A stretch of DNA of 64,000 bases from Hyphomicrobiales bacterium (GCA_027489955.1 JAIXYZ010000013.1:868001-932000); one strand, 5' to 3'. Counted from the stretch's first letter, positions 1-8,514 are shown. Numbers and translations: made by a program. The notes: generated by a model from the letters alone, not told the origin.

Positions 1-16
1 GTGCTCGGCCTGGCGG

Positions 17-1369
17 TCAGCCTCGCGTGGCGTCTATCCGCGCGTTGATCGCCGCCAGCGCCGCCCCGTCGAGGGGGAAACGCCACATCAGCGCGATGGC
101 CGCGGCCTTCAGCGCCAAGGGCACGCCCGCATAGAGCACCGCCAGCGTCGTGAGCCCGCGCTCGGTCACGATGCCCGCGCCCGGGTCGAAGCCCGCCGCG
201 CCAAGGACGGGGAACGCGATCCCCACCGCCAGCGCCAGTGCCAGCTTGGTCGCCAGCGACCACAGCCCGAAATAGAGGCCGGCACGCTCGGCGCCCGTCT
301 CGGCGGTGTCCACGTCGATGACGTCGGCCTGGATGGAGGGCGGCAGCACCACGTCCGCGCCGAGGGCAAGCCCGGTCAGGACGCAGACGACGGCAAAGCC
401 GGCAAGGTCGCCCTTGCCGAGGGCGAGCGCGAGCCCGAACGTGGCGGTGGCGAGGATCATGCCCGCGCACCAGGCCCGGTGCTTGGACGTGCGGCGCGCG
501 AGCCAGAGCCAGAACGGCACGCCCGCCACCCCGCACAGGAAGTACAGGACGAGGAACGGCCCGGCCGCGTCCGGCGCGCCGAGCCGGTCGCCGACGAAGG
601 CCAGGAACAGCGTCGCCGGCAGGCCGTTGGCCAGCCCGTTGACGAGGAACGCCGCCAGCAGCCGCGCGAAAGGCCGGTTGCGCGCCAGCGCCTGCCATCC
701 GGCCTTGAAGGTGAGGGCCGGGGCCGCGCGCCGGGCGGGCGGCTCCGGGACCGCGCTGACGGCGACGAGCGCGGCCAGCGGCAGGCCGATGCCGAAGAGC
801 ACGGCGAACCCGGTGAGCGCGGCGCGCGAGCCCTCGACGCCCAGGGCGGGGAGGGCTGCGGGCACGATCAGCGCGAGCAGCGTGCCGACGACCGTGAAAC
901 TCTCGCGGAAGGCCGCCACGCGCGTGCGCCCCGCATAGGAGCGGGACAGTTCCGCCCCCCAGGCCTGATAGGGCACCTGCGCAGCCGTCCAGGCCAGGGA
1001 CAGCGCGGTCGCACCCAGGAGCAGATAGAGCGCGCCGGGCCGCTCGGGCGGCATGAAGACGAAGGCGGCGGCTGCCGCCAGGGGCAGCGCCGACAGCGCC
1101 ATCCACAATCTCCGCCGTCCGAAGGCGGGCCGGTAGCGATCCGCCAGCCACCCCGCGGCGGGGTCGCTGATGGCATCGACGATGCGCACGACCAGCAGCA
1201 CCGTGCCGACGACCGCGATCGGAATACCGGCCTCGCGGGCGTAGAAGTCCGGCACCATCACGTAAAAGGGCAGCGTCAGGATCGCCAGCGGCAGCGCCGG
1301 GCCGGCATAGGCGAGCAGCCGCAGCCAGTGCAGCTCGCCCGCCCGTTCGCTGGTCGATGGGCCGGTCAC
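17..1369 (-). CDS. MFS transporter, GPH (sugar:cation symporter) family
   Basis: A 450-residue inner-membrane transporter with about twelve hydrophobic segments. The loop after the second segment carries a GPH/MelB-type signature (DAISDPAAGWLADR, about residue 55-70), followed by a basic RRR stretch. I chose the GTG start at 1369 because it overlaps the stop codon of the upstream methyltransferase gene (GTGA). The frame stays open far upstream only as an antisense-like extension. It is the last gene of a tightly packed minus-strand operon. GPH members usually carry glycosides or sugars with cations, but the neighbours here act on lipids and light damage, so the substrate is unknown. A similar transporter sits next to the RpoE-controlled fatty-acid-modifying genes of Rhodobacter. 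Family is confident; substrate is not. Confidence 0.82.
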   Translation of the reverse strand: MTGPSTSERAGELHWLRLLAYAGPALPLAILTLPFYVMVPDFYAREAGIPIAVVGTVLLVVRIVDAISDPAAGWLADRYRPAFGRRRLWMALSALPLAAAAAFVFMPPERPGALYLLLGATALSLAWTAAQVPYQAWGAELSRSYAGRTRVAAFRESFTVVGTLLALIVPAALPALGVEGSRAALTGFAVLFGIGLPLAALVAVSAVPEPPARRAAPALTFKAGWQALARNRPFARLLAAFLVNGLANGLPATLFLAFVGDRLGAPDAAGPFLVLYFLCGVAGVPFWLWLARRTSKHRAWCAGMILATATFGLALALGKGDLAGFAVVCVLTGLALGADVVLPPSIQADVIDVDTAETGAERAGLYFGLWSLATKLALALAVGIAFPVLGAAGFDPGAGIVTERGLTTLAVLYAGVPLALKAAAIALMWRFPLDGAALAAINARIDATRG

Positions 1370-2646
1370 GCCTTGGCGAAGACCATCTGGCGCACGTCGA
1401 TGTTCCCGGACCGGAACCCGGCCTCGCAATAGGCGAGATAGTATTCCCACATCCGCCGGAAGCGCTCGTCGAAGCCGAGCGGCGTCAGGTTGGGCCAGGC
1501 CGCGCGGAACCGGTCGCGCCAGACCTTGAGCGTCTCGGCATAGTCGAGCCCGAAGATCTTCTCGTGGGCGAGGGGCAGTCCTGCCTTCTCGCCCAGGCCC
1601 TTGAGGATCGAGGGGCTCGGCAGCATGCCGCCCGGGAAGATGTAGTGGCGGATGAAATCCAGCTCTCGGCGGTAATTGGGAAAGAGCCCGTCCTGGATCG
1701 TGATGACCTGGACGCCGGCGCGGCCGCCGTCCTTCAGCCGGTCGCGCAGCTGGGCGAAGTAGGTCTCCCAATATTCCTCGCCCACGGCCTCGAACATCTC
1801 GATGGAGACGATCCGGTCGTAAAGGCCGCGCTCGTCGCGATAGTCGAGGAGCTTGATTTCCACCTTGTCCGACAGGCCGCGCTCGGCCATGCGCCTGACC
1901 GCGTAATCGTGCTGCTCGCGGGAGATTGTCAGCCCGGTCACCCGGCAGCCGATCTCCGCGGCGGCGAATTCCGCGAAGCCGCCCCAGCCGCAGCCGATTT
2001 CGAGCACGTGGTGCTCGGGCCCGATCTGGGTGCGCTCGGCCAGCTGGCGGTATTTCCGCGTCTGGGCCGAGGACAATTCATTGTCGCCGGGCGCGAAGAT
2101 CGCGGCCGAATAGGTCATGGTCGGGTCGAGCCACGCCTCGTAGAAGCGGTTGCCCAGGTCGTAATGCGCATGGATGTTGCGGCGCGAGCCGGAACGCGTA
2201 TTGCGGCGCAGATAGTGCCGGATCATCTGGAAGATGCGCGTCAGGGGGCGCCCCTCGAGCAGTGTCTGCACGGCGCCGTGGTTCACGCAGAACAGTTCGA
2301 GGAAGCGCGTGAGATCGGGCGTGTCCCACTGTCCGCGCAGATAGGCCTCGGCGATGCCGATATCGCCGCCCTTGGCGAGCGAGCGCGCGAAATCCGTGTC
2401 GCGCACGTTGAGGACGGCCGCGGGGCCCGGCTGCTCGCCCTTGAACAGGAGGCTCCTGCCGTCGGGAAGGTTCACCGTCAGCTCGCCCGCATGCAGCGAC
2501 ATGGCGTATTTCAGCGCCTTGCGCACGAGGAAGGGCAGGTCCTTCGTGAGCTCCTGGCAGTTCTCGGGCGTCACGCGGACGGGAGCTGCCGGACCGCCGG
2601 TCTGGCCGGAAGTCTGTGCCTGAGCGGTCATCTGCGTCACCATCAT
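1366..2646 (-). CDS. cyclopropane-fatty-acid-synthase-like SAM methyltransferase
   Basis: A 426-residue S-adenosylmethionine-dependent methyltransferase of the CFA synthase family, expected to methylate unsaturated acyl chains of membrane phospholipids. The SAM-binding motif LEIGCGWGGF lies near residue 210. Further family blocks are DYRD, MFEAVG, an IFPGG segment and the C-terminal YYLAYCEAGF. The segment matching E. coli YSCAY reads YSAAI, so the bicarbonate-binding Cys139 is Ala here. The position of E. coli His266 (LLHTI) aligns with a QVITI segment without His. This suggests a product other than a plain cyclopropane, for example methylation as in UfaM of the furan fatty acid pathway; that is inference. 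The start overlaps the DUF1365 stop by 4 nt and its own stop overlaps the MFS start, so it is mid-operon. Confidence 0.85.
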   Translation of the reverse strand: MMVTQMTAQAQTSGQTGGPAAPVRVTPENCQELTKDLPFLVRKALKYAMSLHAGELTVNLPDGRSLLFKGEQPGPAAVLNVRDTDFARSLAKGGDIGIAEAYLRGQWDTPDLTRFLELFCVNHGAVQTLLEGRPLTRIFQMIRHYLRRNTRSGSRRNIHAHYDLGNRFYEAWLDPTMTYSAAIFAPGDNELSSAQTRKYRQLAERTQIGPEHHVLEIGCGWGGFAEFAAAEIGCRVTGLTISREQHDYAVRRMAERGLSDKVEIKLLDYRDERGLYDRIVSIEMFEAVGEEYWETYFAQLRDRLKDGGRAGVQVITIQDGLFPNYRRELDFIRHYIFPGGMLPSPSILKGLGEKAGLPLAHEKIFGLDYAETLKVWRDRFRAAWPNLTPLGFDERFRRMWEYYLAYCEAGFRSGNIDVRQMVFAKA

Positions 2647-3527
2647 GTCCTGTCGAGCACGGCTTGTATCGTATCACGGGTCCGGACGCGTGTGCGAGCG
2701 ACCGGGCGAGAAGGGGAACTCACCGGCGGCGGCGGCTCCGGCCGCGGCCTGATCCCGATGCCCTTGAGCCAGAGCTTCAGAGCCTCCCAATGGATGCCCG
2801 CGACGACCTTCAGCGTCATCAGCGGCATCCGTCCGACGAGCGCCAGGATCGTGCGGGACCGCATCGGGCGACGCTCGCCGTGGAACGTCGCGGCCAGCAT
2901 CGGCCCGTCCGCGTCCGTCTCCAGGATGCGCACGGCAACCTCGTCCCCGGGCGGCAGGATGCGGAAGCGGTAGCGCTGCTCCATGTCCATGAACGGGGAC
3001 ACGTAGAACACCTTGTCCCGCTCCTGGCGGATGCCCGCTTCGCTCGCCTGCCCGGCGGTGACCGGCGCGACGTAGGAATGGTGCTGCCCGAACGTGTTGC
3101 GCACCTCGTAGACGATGCCGGCGAGCAGCCCCGTGCGGTCATAAGCGTAGTAGACGCTCAGCGGGTTGAACACGAAGCCGAACAGCCGCGGATAGCAGAG
3201 CAGCAGCACCCGCCCGCCGCTGATGTCCACGCCCTCGCGGGCCAGCAATCCGGCGACGTACGCCGCCAGGTCGCTGCCGTCGCGCGGCCCGTGGTCCTCC
3301 GGCCGGAAGCTGAGCACGTTGAACCGGCCCACGGAGAAGAGCGGGCTGGCGCGGTCCGCCTCGCCAAGGCGCGTCAGGTCCAGCAGCGCGGTGAAGACGC
3401 CGTAGGCGAAGCGATGGACCTTCGGCCGCATGCGGTGGTGCATGACCTTGCCGGGATAGAGCGATGCGGCCGCCTGCGGCGGGGGGAAATCCCGCCGGAA
3501 ATCCCGGGCCTGCGGATCGGGTGTCAT
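2643..3527 (-). CDS. DUF1365 family protein
   Basis: A 294-residue protein of the DUF1365 family. Family landmarks are the HHRxRPKxHRF segment near the N-terminus (about residue 30), the FNPLSVYYAYD block (about 120-130) and the following NTFGQHHSY block. The biochemical role is not established. The gene almost always travels with a CFA-like methyltransferase and an NAD/FAD amine-oxidase-like protein, so a part in modifying or handling acyl chains is likely. I chose the ATG at 3527 because it overlaps the stop of the upstream flavoprotein gene (ATGA); the open frame beyond it is an artefact of high GC. There are no transmembrane segments or signal peptide. Confidence 0.85.
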   Translation of the reverse strand: MTPDPQARDFRRDFPPPQAAASLYPGKVMHHRMRPKVHRFAYGVFTALLDLTRLGEADRASPLFSVGRFNVLSFRPEDHGPRDGSDLAAYVAGLLAREGVDISGGRVLLLCYPRLFGFVFNPLSVYYAYDRTGLLAGIVYEVRNTFGQHHSYVAPVTAGQASEAGIRQERDKVFYVSPFMDMEQRYRFRILPPGDEVAVRILETDADGPMLAATFHGERRPMRSRTILALVGRMPLMTLKVVAGIHWEALKLWLKGIGIRPRPEPPPPVSSPSRPVARTRVRTRDTIQAVLDRT

Positions 3528-4834
3528 TCCGCCGCTTCCGTCAGGCGGCGCGGATCCATGCGCCACGGCACGGTCGCGCCGAGCCGCTCGGCGACCGCAA
3601 GCCCGGAGGACAGGCCGTCCTCGTGGAAGCCGTAGCCGGTCCAAGCCCCGCAGAACCAGGTGCGGTTGCCGCCCTGAATGGCATCCAGCCGCTTCTGCGC
3701 CGCCAGGGCGGCATTGTCGTATTGCGGATGGTCGTAGCTGTACCGGCCGAAGACCAGATCGGCCTGCGGCTCGCGCGGCGGATTCAGCGTCACGAAGACC
3801 GGCCGGTCCTTGCCGAGCTGGGGCTGGAGCACGTTCATCCAGTAGGTCACGCACACATCCGCCGTCTCGTTCTCGCTGCGCATCACGTTCCACGCGGACC
3901 AGGCCGCCTTGCGCCGGGGCATGAACGAGGTGTCCCGGTGCAGCCAGACGTCGTTTGGCCGATAGCCGATGGCGCCAAGGATCGACCGCTCGTCATCGCT
4001 GGCATCCGACAGAATGGCGAGGGCCTGGTCGCTGTGGGCCGCGACGACGACCTGATCGTAGCGCAGCGTCTCGCCGGACGCGTCGGTGACGTCGACACCG
4101 AACGGATCGCGGCGGATGGAGGTGACCCCGTGGCCCATCCTGGCGCGGTGCGCGAAGGCGGCCGAGAGCTTCTCGACATAGCGCCGGCTGCCGCCCAGCA
4201 CGGTGCGCCAGACGGGGCGCTTCCAGTGGATCAACCGGTGGTTCTCGAAGAACGTCACGAAGCTGGAAGCGGGGAAATCCAGCATCCGGGCGGCGGAGGT
4301 GGACCAGATCGCGCCGCCCATCGGCGCAAGGTAATCGTCCCGGAACCGCGCGGAGTAGTTCTCCTTCTTCAGGTACTGGCCGAGGGTCAGGCCCTCCAGC
4401 GCGCCGGTGTGCAGGTGGCGGGCCACGGTCCGGTTGAACCGCAGGATCTCTGTCAGCATCCGCAGGTAGGAGGGGGAGACCAGGTTCCGGCGCCGCGCGA
4501 AAAGCCCGTCGATGACCTTGCCCTGGGCCGTCTGGCCGGACCATTCGAAGGCGCCGCCCTTGGCGGAGACGGAAAAGCTCATCTCGGACGCTTCCGTTTC
4601 GACGCCCAGATGGGCGAAGAGGCGCGTCAGGTTCGGATAGTTGAGCTCGTTGTAGACGATGAAGCCCGTGTCCACCGCCAGAGTCGTGCCGTCATAGTCG
4701 ATATCCACCGTCGCGCTGTGGCCGCCCAGCCGCCCGTCCTTCTCGTAGAGCGTCACATCGTGTCCGGACGACACGGTGAGGGCCCAGGCTGCCGCATTGC
4801 CGGCGATGCCGGAGCCGATGACTGCGATGCGCAT
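3524..4834 (-). CDS. FAD-dependent amine-oxidase-like oxidoreductase
   Basis: A 436-residue flavoprotein. The N-terminus is a Rossmann ADP-binding loop (VIGSGIAGNAAAWAL, residues 5-19), followed about 16 residues later by an acidic strand end (LYEKDGRLGGH), as in amine oxidases and phytoene desaturases. The family is annotated as NAD/FAD-binding protein and is the usual partner of DUF1365 and CFA-like methyltransferases. A related flavoprotein clustered with the Rhodobacter furan fatty acid genes takes part in desaturating the methylated acyl chain. Assigning that reaction here is inference from context. It follows the photolyase gene by 29 nt and overlaps DUF1365 by 4 nt. Confidence 0.82.
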   Translation of the reverse strand: MRIAVIGSGIAGNAAAWALTVSSGHDVTLYEKDGRLGGHSATVDIDYDGTTLAVDTGFIVYNELNYPNLTRLFAHLGVETEASEMSFSVSAKGGAFEWSGQTAQGKVIDGLFARRRNLVSPSYLRMLTEILRFNRTVARHLHTGALEGLTLGQYLKKENYSARFRDDYLAPMGGAIWSTSAARMLDFPASSFVTFFENHRLIHWKRPVWRTVLGGSRRYVEKLSAAFAHRARMGHGVTSIRRDPFGVDVTDASGETLRYDQVVVAAHSDQALAILSDASDDERSILGAIGYRPNDVWLHRDTSFMPRRKAAWSAWNVMRSENETADVCVTYWMNVLQPQLGKDRPVFVTLNPPREPQADLVFGRYSYDHPQYDNAALAAQKRLDAIQGGNRTWFCGAWTGYGFHEDGLSSGLAVAERLGATVPWRMDPRRLTEAAE

Positions 4835-4863
4835 GTGGTGTGGTTATCCTTGTCGTTGCGAGG

Positions 4864-6345
4864 TCAGGCGGCGGATTTCAGCGTTTCGAAGGCCTTCAGG
4901 GCCCGGGCGCGGGCATCGTCGTGGTCGACGATCGGCTTCGGATAGGTCTTGCCCAGTTCGATATTGGCGCGGCGGAGGTCATGGGGCGCGGCCGTCCAGG
5001 GGCTGTGCAGCACCCGGTCGGGCAGCATGGCGATTTCGGGCACCCATTGGCGGACATAGTCCCCCTTGGGATCGAACTTCTCCCCCTGGCCGATCGGGTT
5101 GAAGATGCGGAAATAGGGCGCTGCGTCGGCGCCGGAGCCCGCCACCCATTGCCAGCTCGCGGCGTTGTTGGCCGGATCCGCATCGACCAGCGTGTCCCAG
5201 AACCACGCCTCGCCCACGCGCCAGTCGAGCATGAGATGCTTGATGAGGAAGGACGCCACGATCATCCGCACGCGGTTGTGCATCCACCCCGTGGTCCAGA
5301 GCTGGCGCAGGCCGGCATCGACGATCGGATACCCGGTCATGCCCTTTTCCCAGGCCGAGAGCGCGCGGGAATCCGTCTTCCAGGGAAAGGCGTCGAACCG
5401 GGCGTTGAAATTCCGGCGGGCGAGGTCCGGGTTGTAGAACAGCAGGTGATAGGAGAACTCGCGCCAGCCGATCTCGCTGAGGAACTTGTCGAGGTCGTCC
5501 CGCCCGGCGTCGGAGCGGCCGGATTCCAGCGCCGCATGGCCCGCGTGCCAGACCTGGCGCGGCGAAATCTCCCCGAAGCGCAGATAGGGCGACAGGCGCG
5601 ATGTGGAGGCCATGTCGGGCCGGTTGCGATTGTCGGCGTAGCCCTTCATCTCGCTGTCGAGGAACGTGGACAGGCGCTCCTGCGCCCCGGCTTCGCCCCG
5701 CGTCCAGGCGTCCCGCATGCCGCCCGCCCAGTCCGGCTTGGTCGGCTCCAGCTCCAGGCTCGCCAGCTTGACCGGGGCGGGGGAGGTGCCTTTCTTCCAG
5801 GGCCATCCCTCGATCGTGCGCGGCCGGGGCAGCGGGCGCGCCGGATCGCCGGTCGCCCGCGCCGCGCGCCAGAACGGTGTGAAGACCTTGACCGGATCGC
5901 CGGCCTTGGTCGTCACCTCCCAGGGCTCGTAGAGCAGGTGGCCGTTGAAGCTCTCGGCCGCCACGTCCGTCTCGCGAAGGGCCTGCTTCACCGCCTTGTC
6001 GACGGCGATCCCGGCCTCGGTGTAGCGCCGGTTCCAGTACACGGCGCCTGCGCCCACGGCCTTCGCGATGCGCGGGACGAAGTCGATGGCGGAGCCCTTG
6101 AAGACCTCAAGCGACGCACCGGCCTTCTCCAGTTCGCCGGCCAGATGCTCCAGCGAACCGTGCAGCCACCACTTCGAGGCGGCGCCCAGCGGGCGCTGGC
6201 CGTCCAGCCCGTCGTCGAAGACGTAGATGCACAGCACCGGCGCGCCGGAATCCACCGCCTTGCGCAGGGCCGGGTTGTCCGACAACCGCAGGTCGTCGCG
6301 GAACCAGACGATGATGGGGCCGGCAGCGGAGGAGGGTGAAGTCAT
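4864..6345 (-). CDS. phr: deoxyribodipyrimidine photolyase (class I)
   Basis: A 493-residue DNA photolyase that uses blue light and reduced FAD to split pyrimidine dimers. The N-terminal antenna domain starts with the typical WFRDDLRLSDNPAL. The C-terminal FAD-binding and catalytic half shows TGYPIVDAGLRQL, GWMHNRVRM and the DADPANNAASWQWVAG segment (about residues 340-440), all diagnostic. Length is normal. It is the first gene of the five-gene operon and starts about 29 nt downstream of an RpoE-like promoter. Photolyase (phrA) is a known member of the singlet-oxygen regulon in Rhodobacter, which matches the promoter. CPD rather than 6-4 specificity is assumed from overall similarity. Confidence 0.93.
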   Translation of the reverse strand: MTSPSSAAGPIIVWFRDDLRLSDNPALRKAVDSGAPVLCIYVFDDGLDGQRPLGAASKWWLHGSLEHLAGELEKAGASLEVFKGSAIDFVPRIAKAVGAGAVYWNRRYTEAGIAVDKAVKQALRETDVAAESFNGHLLYEPWEVTTKAGDPVKVFTPFWRAARATGDPARPLPRPRTIEGWPWKKGTSPAPVKLASLELEPTKPDWAGGMRDAWTRGEAGAQERLSTFLDSEMKGYADNRNRPDMASTSRLSPYLRFGEISPRQVWHAGHAALESGRSDAGRDDLDKFLSEIGWREFSYHLLFYNPDLARRNFNARFDAFPWKTDSRALSAWEKGMTGYPIVDAGLRQLWTTGWMHNRVRMIVASFLIKHLMLDWRVGEAWFWDTLVDADPANNAASWQWVAGSGADAAPYFRIFNPIGQGEKFDPKGDYVRQWVPEIAMLPDRVLHSPWTAAPHDLRRANIELGKTYPKPIVDHDDARARALKAFETLKSAA

Positions 6346-6373
6346 TGATGAATCGGCGTTCCTGACTGAGACC

Positions 6374-6402
6374 CATTACGCCGGCCCGACCGCAATGGAT
6401 CA
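6374..6402 (-). promoter_or_regulatory. candidate RpoE/ChrR-type (ECF) promoter of the photolyase operon
   Basis: On the minus strand the sequence reads TGATCC (6402-6397), 18 nt, then TAATG (6378-6374). The established consensus for the alphaproteobacterial singlet-oxygen sigma factor RpoE (ECF11) is TGATCC-N18/19-TAAGA. The -35 element matches in full, the spacing is right and the first three bases of the -10 match. Transcription would begin about 20-25 nt before the photolyase ATG. The gene content downstream (photolyase, CFA-like enzyme) is that expected of this regulon. The sigma factor itself is not in the window. Confidence 0.62.
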
Positions 6403-6565
6403 CGGACGACGCGAGGTGGATACAGTCGGTTGGCCGATATGGATGCAGGTGGCGGACGTCGATGACCGAACCGTGATTGCGCCTCGCGCCGTGCCGTAAC
6501 GGCAGATGGAGGGCGCAGTCAGGCGCGGCCCGGGGCCGGCGGAACGGTCTGCGATGAGGGAAGGG

Positions 6566-6641
6566 TGGCTCCGCGAGTAGGACTCGAACCTACGACCGAG
6601 CGATTAACAGTCGCTTGCTCTACCAACTGAGCTATCGCGGA
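6566..6641 (-). tRNA. tRNA-Asn (GTT)
   Basis: A 76-nt cloverleaf on the minus strand with the CCA end encoded (6566-6568). The acceptor stem TCCGCGA pairs perfectly with TCGCGGA. The D-loop AGCTCAGTTGGTAGAGC, the anticodon loop CTGTTAA (anticodon GTT) and the T-arm GGTTCGAGTCC are all present. It stands alone between the photolyase operon and a thioesterase gene. The 220 nt between it and the photolyase start hold the RpoE-like promoter and nothing else I recognise. Confidence 0.97.
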
Positions 6642-6796
6642 TCACGGCCGGGGGGATACATCAAAGACCTCCCGCGATGCAAGGGGCGTGACGCGCATTT
6701 CCGGTGACCGCTCGCGCGCCCTTGAGCTGCGGCCCGCGCCCCGGCGACAATGCAGGCAGGCGGAAACGGGCTTCGGGACAAGGGGCGGACTTGCGC

Positions 6797-7219
6797 ATGC
6801 CGGTGATGACGCGGGAAGACGTGGAAGCGTTTCTCGAGCGGGAATTCCCGCAGATCCACCACGGCGGGCGCACCTATACCGTGGAATCGGTGGGCCCCAT
6901 GGAGGCCACGATGCGCTGCGCCTATCACGAGCGGCACGTGCGTCCGGGCGGGTCGATCTCCGGGCCGACCATGATGGCCCTGGCGGATCTCGCCCTCTAT
7001 GTCGCGATCCTGGCGCAGATCGGGCCGGTCGGGCTGGCGGTGACGACCAACCTCTCGTTCAACTTCCTGCGCAAGCCCGGCCAGCGCGATCTCGTGGCGT
7101 CCTGCCGCCTGCTCAAGCTCGGCAAGCGGCTGGCGGTCGGGGAGGTGACGATCTACTCCGAGGGCGAGGACGAGCCGGTCTGCCACGCCACGGGCACCTA
7201 TTCCATCCCGCCGCGATGA
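6797..7219 (+). CDS. PaaI-family hotdog thioesterase
   Basis: A 140-residue single hotdog-fold protein of the PaaI/YbaW acyl-CoA thioesterase group. The central block RPGGSISGPTMMALADLALYVAIL (about residues 52-75) is the characteristic helix with the acidic residue, followed by TTNLSFNFLRKP. It should hydrolyse a cytoplasmic acyl- or aryl-CoA; the substrate cannot be read from sequence. I preferred ATG 6797 over the upstream in-frame ATG at 6704 because the hotdog domain begins just after it and a GGGGCGGA ribosome-binding stretch precedes it. The ATG at 6806 is a further option. It is monocistronic, with rplM 182 nt downstream. Confidence 0.82.
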   Translation: MPVMTREDVEAFLEREFPQIHHGGRTYTVESVGPMEATMRCAYHERHVRPGGSISGPTMMALADLALYVAILAQIGPVGLAVTTNLSFNFLRKPGQRDLVASCRLLKLGKRLAVGEVTIYSEGEDEPVCHATGTYSIPPR

Positions 7220-7227
7220 CGACATTG

Positions 7228-7249
7228 ATGCGGTAAAATAATACCGCAT
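7228..7249. repeat. perfect inverted repeat (8-bp arms) upstream of rplM
   Basis: ATGCGGTA (7228-7235), 6 nt AAATAA, then TACCGCAT (7242-7249): an uninterrupted 8-bp palindrome, AT-rich against its surroundings. It lies 9 nt after the thioesterase stop and about 56 nt before the proposed rplM -35. No T-run follows (TTGATTAAG), so it is not a textbook terminator. It could still end thioesterase transcription, or be an operator or part of the rplM leader. Confidence 0.6.
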
Positions 7250-7304
7250 TGATTAAGCCACTGATATTGTTGGTGTCTGTCGGCGAGCGCGCACGCGAGC
7301 GCGA

Positions 7305-7333
7305 TTGACAGCGGCCGGTCGAGCGACTACACG
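7305..7333 (+). promoter_or_regulatory. candidate sigma-70 promoter of rplM-rpsI
   Basis: A perfect TTGACA (7305-7310), 17 nt, then TACACG (7328-7333). The -35 is exact and the spacing ideal; the -10 is weak but alphaproteobacterial -10 boxes are often degenerate. Transcription would start near 7340, giving a leader of about 60 nt before rplM. Confidence 0.5.
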
Positions 7334-7401
7334 CAAGGCCGAATTCGCCGCCGCATTCGTGGCGGCGTTGTCTTTCAACCCCGATTGAATGGGACGAAGC
7401 G

Positions 7402-7863
7402 ATGAAGACCTTTTCGCTGAAACCCGCCGATGTCGAGAAGAAGTGGGTCGTGATCGACGCGAAGGGCCTGGTTGTCGGCCGTCTCGCCTCGCTCGTGGCC
7501 ATGCGTCTGCGCGGCAAGCACAAGGCGAGCTATACCCCGCATGTCGATTGCGGCGACAACGTCATCGTCATCAACGCCGACAAGGTGGTGCTGACGGGCC
7601 GCAAGCGCGAGCAGAAGGTGTACTACCACCACACCGGCTTCCCCGGCGGCATCAAGGAGCGTTCGGCCAAGTTCATCCTGGAAGGCCGTTTCCCCGAGCG
7701 CGTCGTGGAGAAGGCCGTCGAGCGCATGCTGCCGCGCGGTCCGCTCTTCCGCCAGATCCTCGGCAACCTCCGGGTCTACAAGGGCTCCGAGCATCCGCAC
7801 GCCGCCCAGCAGCCCGAGGCGCTGGATGTCGGCGCCCTCAACCGCAAGAACGTGGGGAACTGA
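7402..7863 (+). CDS. rplM: 50S ribosomal protein L13
   Basis: A 153-residue ribosomal protein L13, an early-assembly protein of the large subunit. The N-terminus [20 protein letters not shown] and the blocks [29 protein letters not shown] and [20 protein letters not shown] are family signatures. Length is slightly above the E. coli protein (142) and usual for alphaproteobacteria. It forms the standard two-gene operon with rpsI, separated by 2 nt. Confidence 0.98.
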   Translation: MKTFSLKPADVEKKWVVIDAKGLVVGRLASLVAMRLRGKHKASYTPHVDCGDNVIVINADKVVLTGRKREQKVYYHHTGFPGGIKERSAKFILEGRFPERVVEKAVERMLPRGPLFRQILGNLRVYKGSEHPHAAQQPEALDVGALNRKNVGN

Positions 7864-7865
7864 GC

Positions 7866-8351
7866 ATGGCCGAGACCCTGCAGAGCCTTTCCGATCTCGG
7901 CCAGGCCGTGAATCCGGCCGCCGTCGTGTCCGATGCGCCCAAGCGTGAGAAGAAGGTCGACGCCCAGGGGCGTGCCTACGCCACCGGCAAGCGCAAGGAC
8001 GCGGTCGCCCGCGTCTGGATCAAGCCCGGCTCGGGCAAGATCCTCGTCAACGACCGCGACGTGGACGTCTACTTCGCCCGCCCGGTCCTGCGCATGATCC
8101 TTCAGCAGCCGCTGCAGATCGCCAACCGTTCCGGCCAGTACGACATCACCGTCTCGGTGATGGGCGGCGGCCTGTCCGGCCAGGCGGGCGCGGTGCGCCA
8201 CGGCCTCGCCCAAGCCCTGACGCACTTCGAGCCCGAGCTGCGCGGCGTCCTCAAGAAGGAAGGCTTCCTCACCCGCGACAGCCGCGTGGTGGAGCGCAAG
8301 AAGTACGGCCACAAGAAGGCCCGCCGCAGCTTCCAGTTCTCGAAGCGCTGA
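7866..8351 (+). CDS. rpsI: 30S ribosomal protein S9
   Basis: A 161-residue ribosomal protein S9 of the small-subunit head. The core begins at [21 protein letters not shown] (about residues 38-58) and ends in [16 protein letters not shown], the basic tail that reaches the P-site tRNA. The first 35 or so residues are an alphaproteobacterial N-terminal extension absent from E. coli S9. It starts 2 nt after the rplM stop and is followed by a strong terminator. Confidence 0.98.
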   Translation: MAETLQSLSDLGQAVNPAAVVSDAPKREKKVDAQGRAYATGKRKDAVARVWIKPGSGKILVNDRDVDVYFARPVLRMILQQPLQIANRSGQYDITVSVMGGGLSGQAGAVRHGLAQALTHFEPELRGVLKKEGFLTRDSRVVERKKYGHKKARRSFQFSKR

Positions 8352-8375
8352 CCGGCGATCACTGCCCGATATCGA

Positions 8376-8407
8376 AAATGGCGGCCCCTCGTGGCCGCCA
8401 TTTGCTT
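8376..8407 (+). terminator. terminator after rplM-rpsI
   Basis: An 11-bp stem AAATGGCGGCC / GGCCGCCATTT around a 6-nt loop (CCTCGT), starting 25 nt after the rpsI stop. The downstream T-tract (TTTGCTTG) is short but the stem is strong and the position is right for ending the ribosomal operon. Confidence 0.8.
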
Positions 8408-8514
8408 GTCCGGGGCAGGGCGCGGCCTTTGCCCAGGGCGGTTTGCGCCCGCGCCCCTTCAGCCGCCGGGACAGCGTGCTACCAAGCTTGTGGTGGCAGT
8501 CGAGGAGGCGGAGC

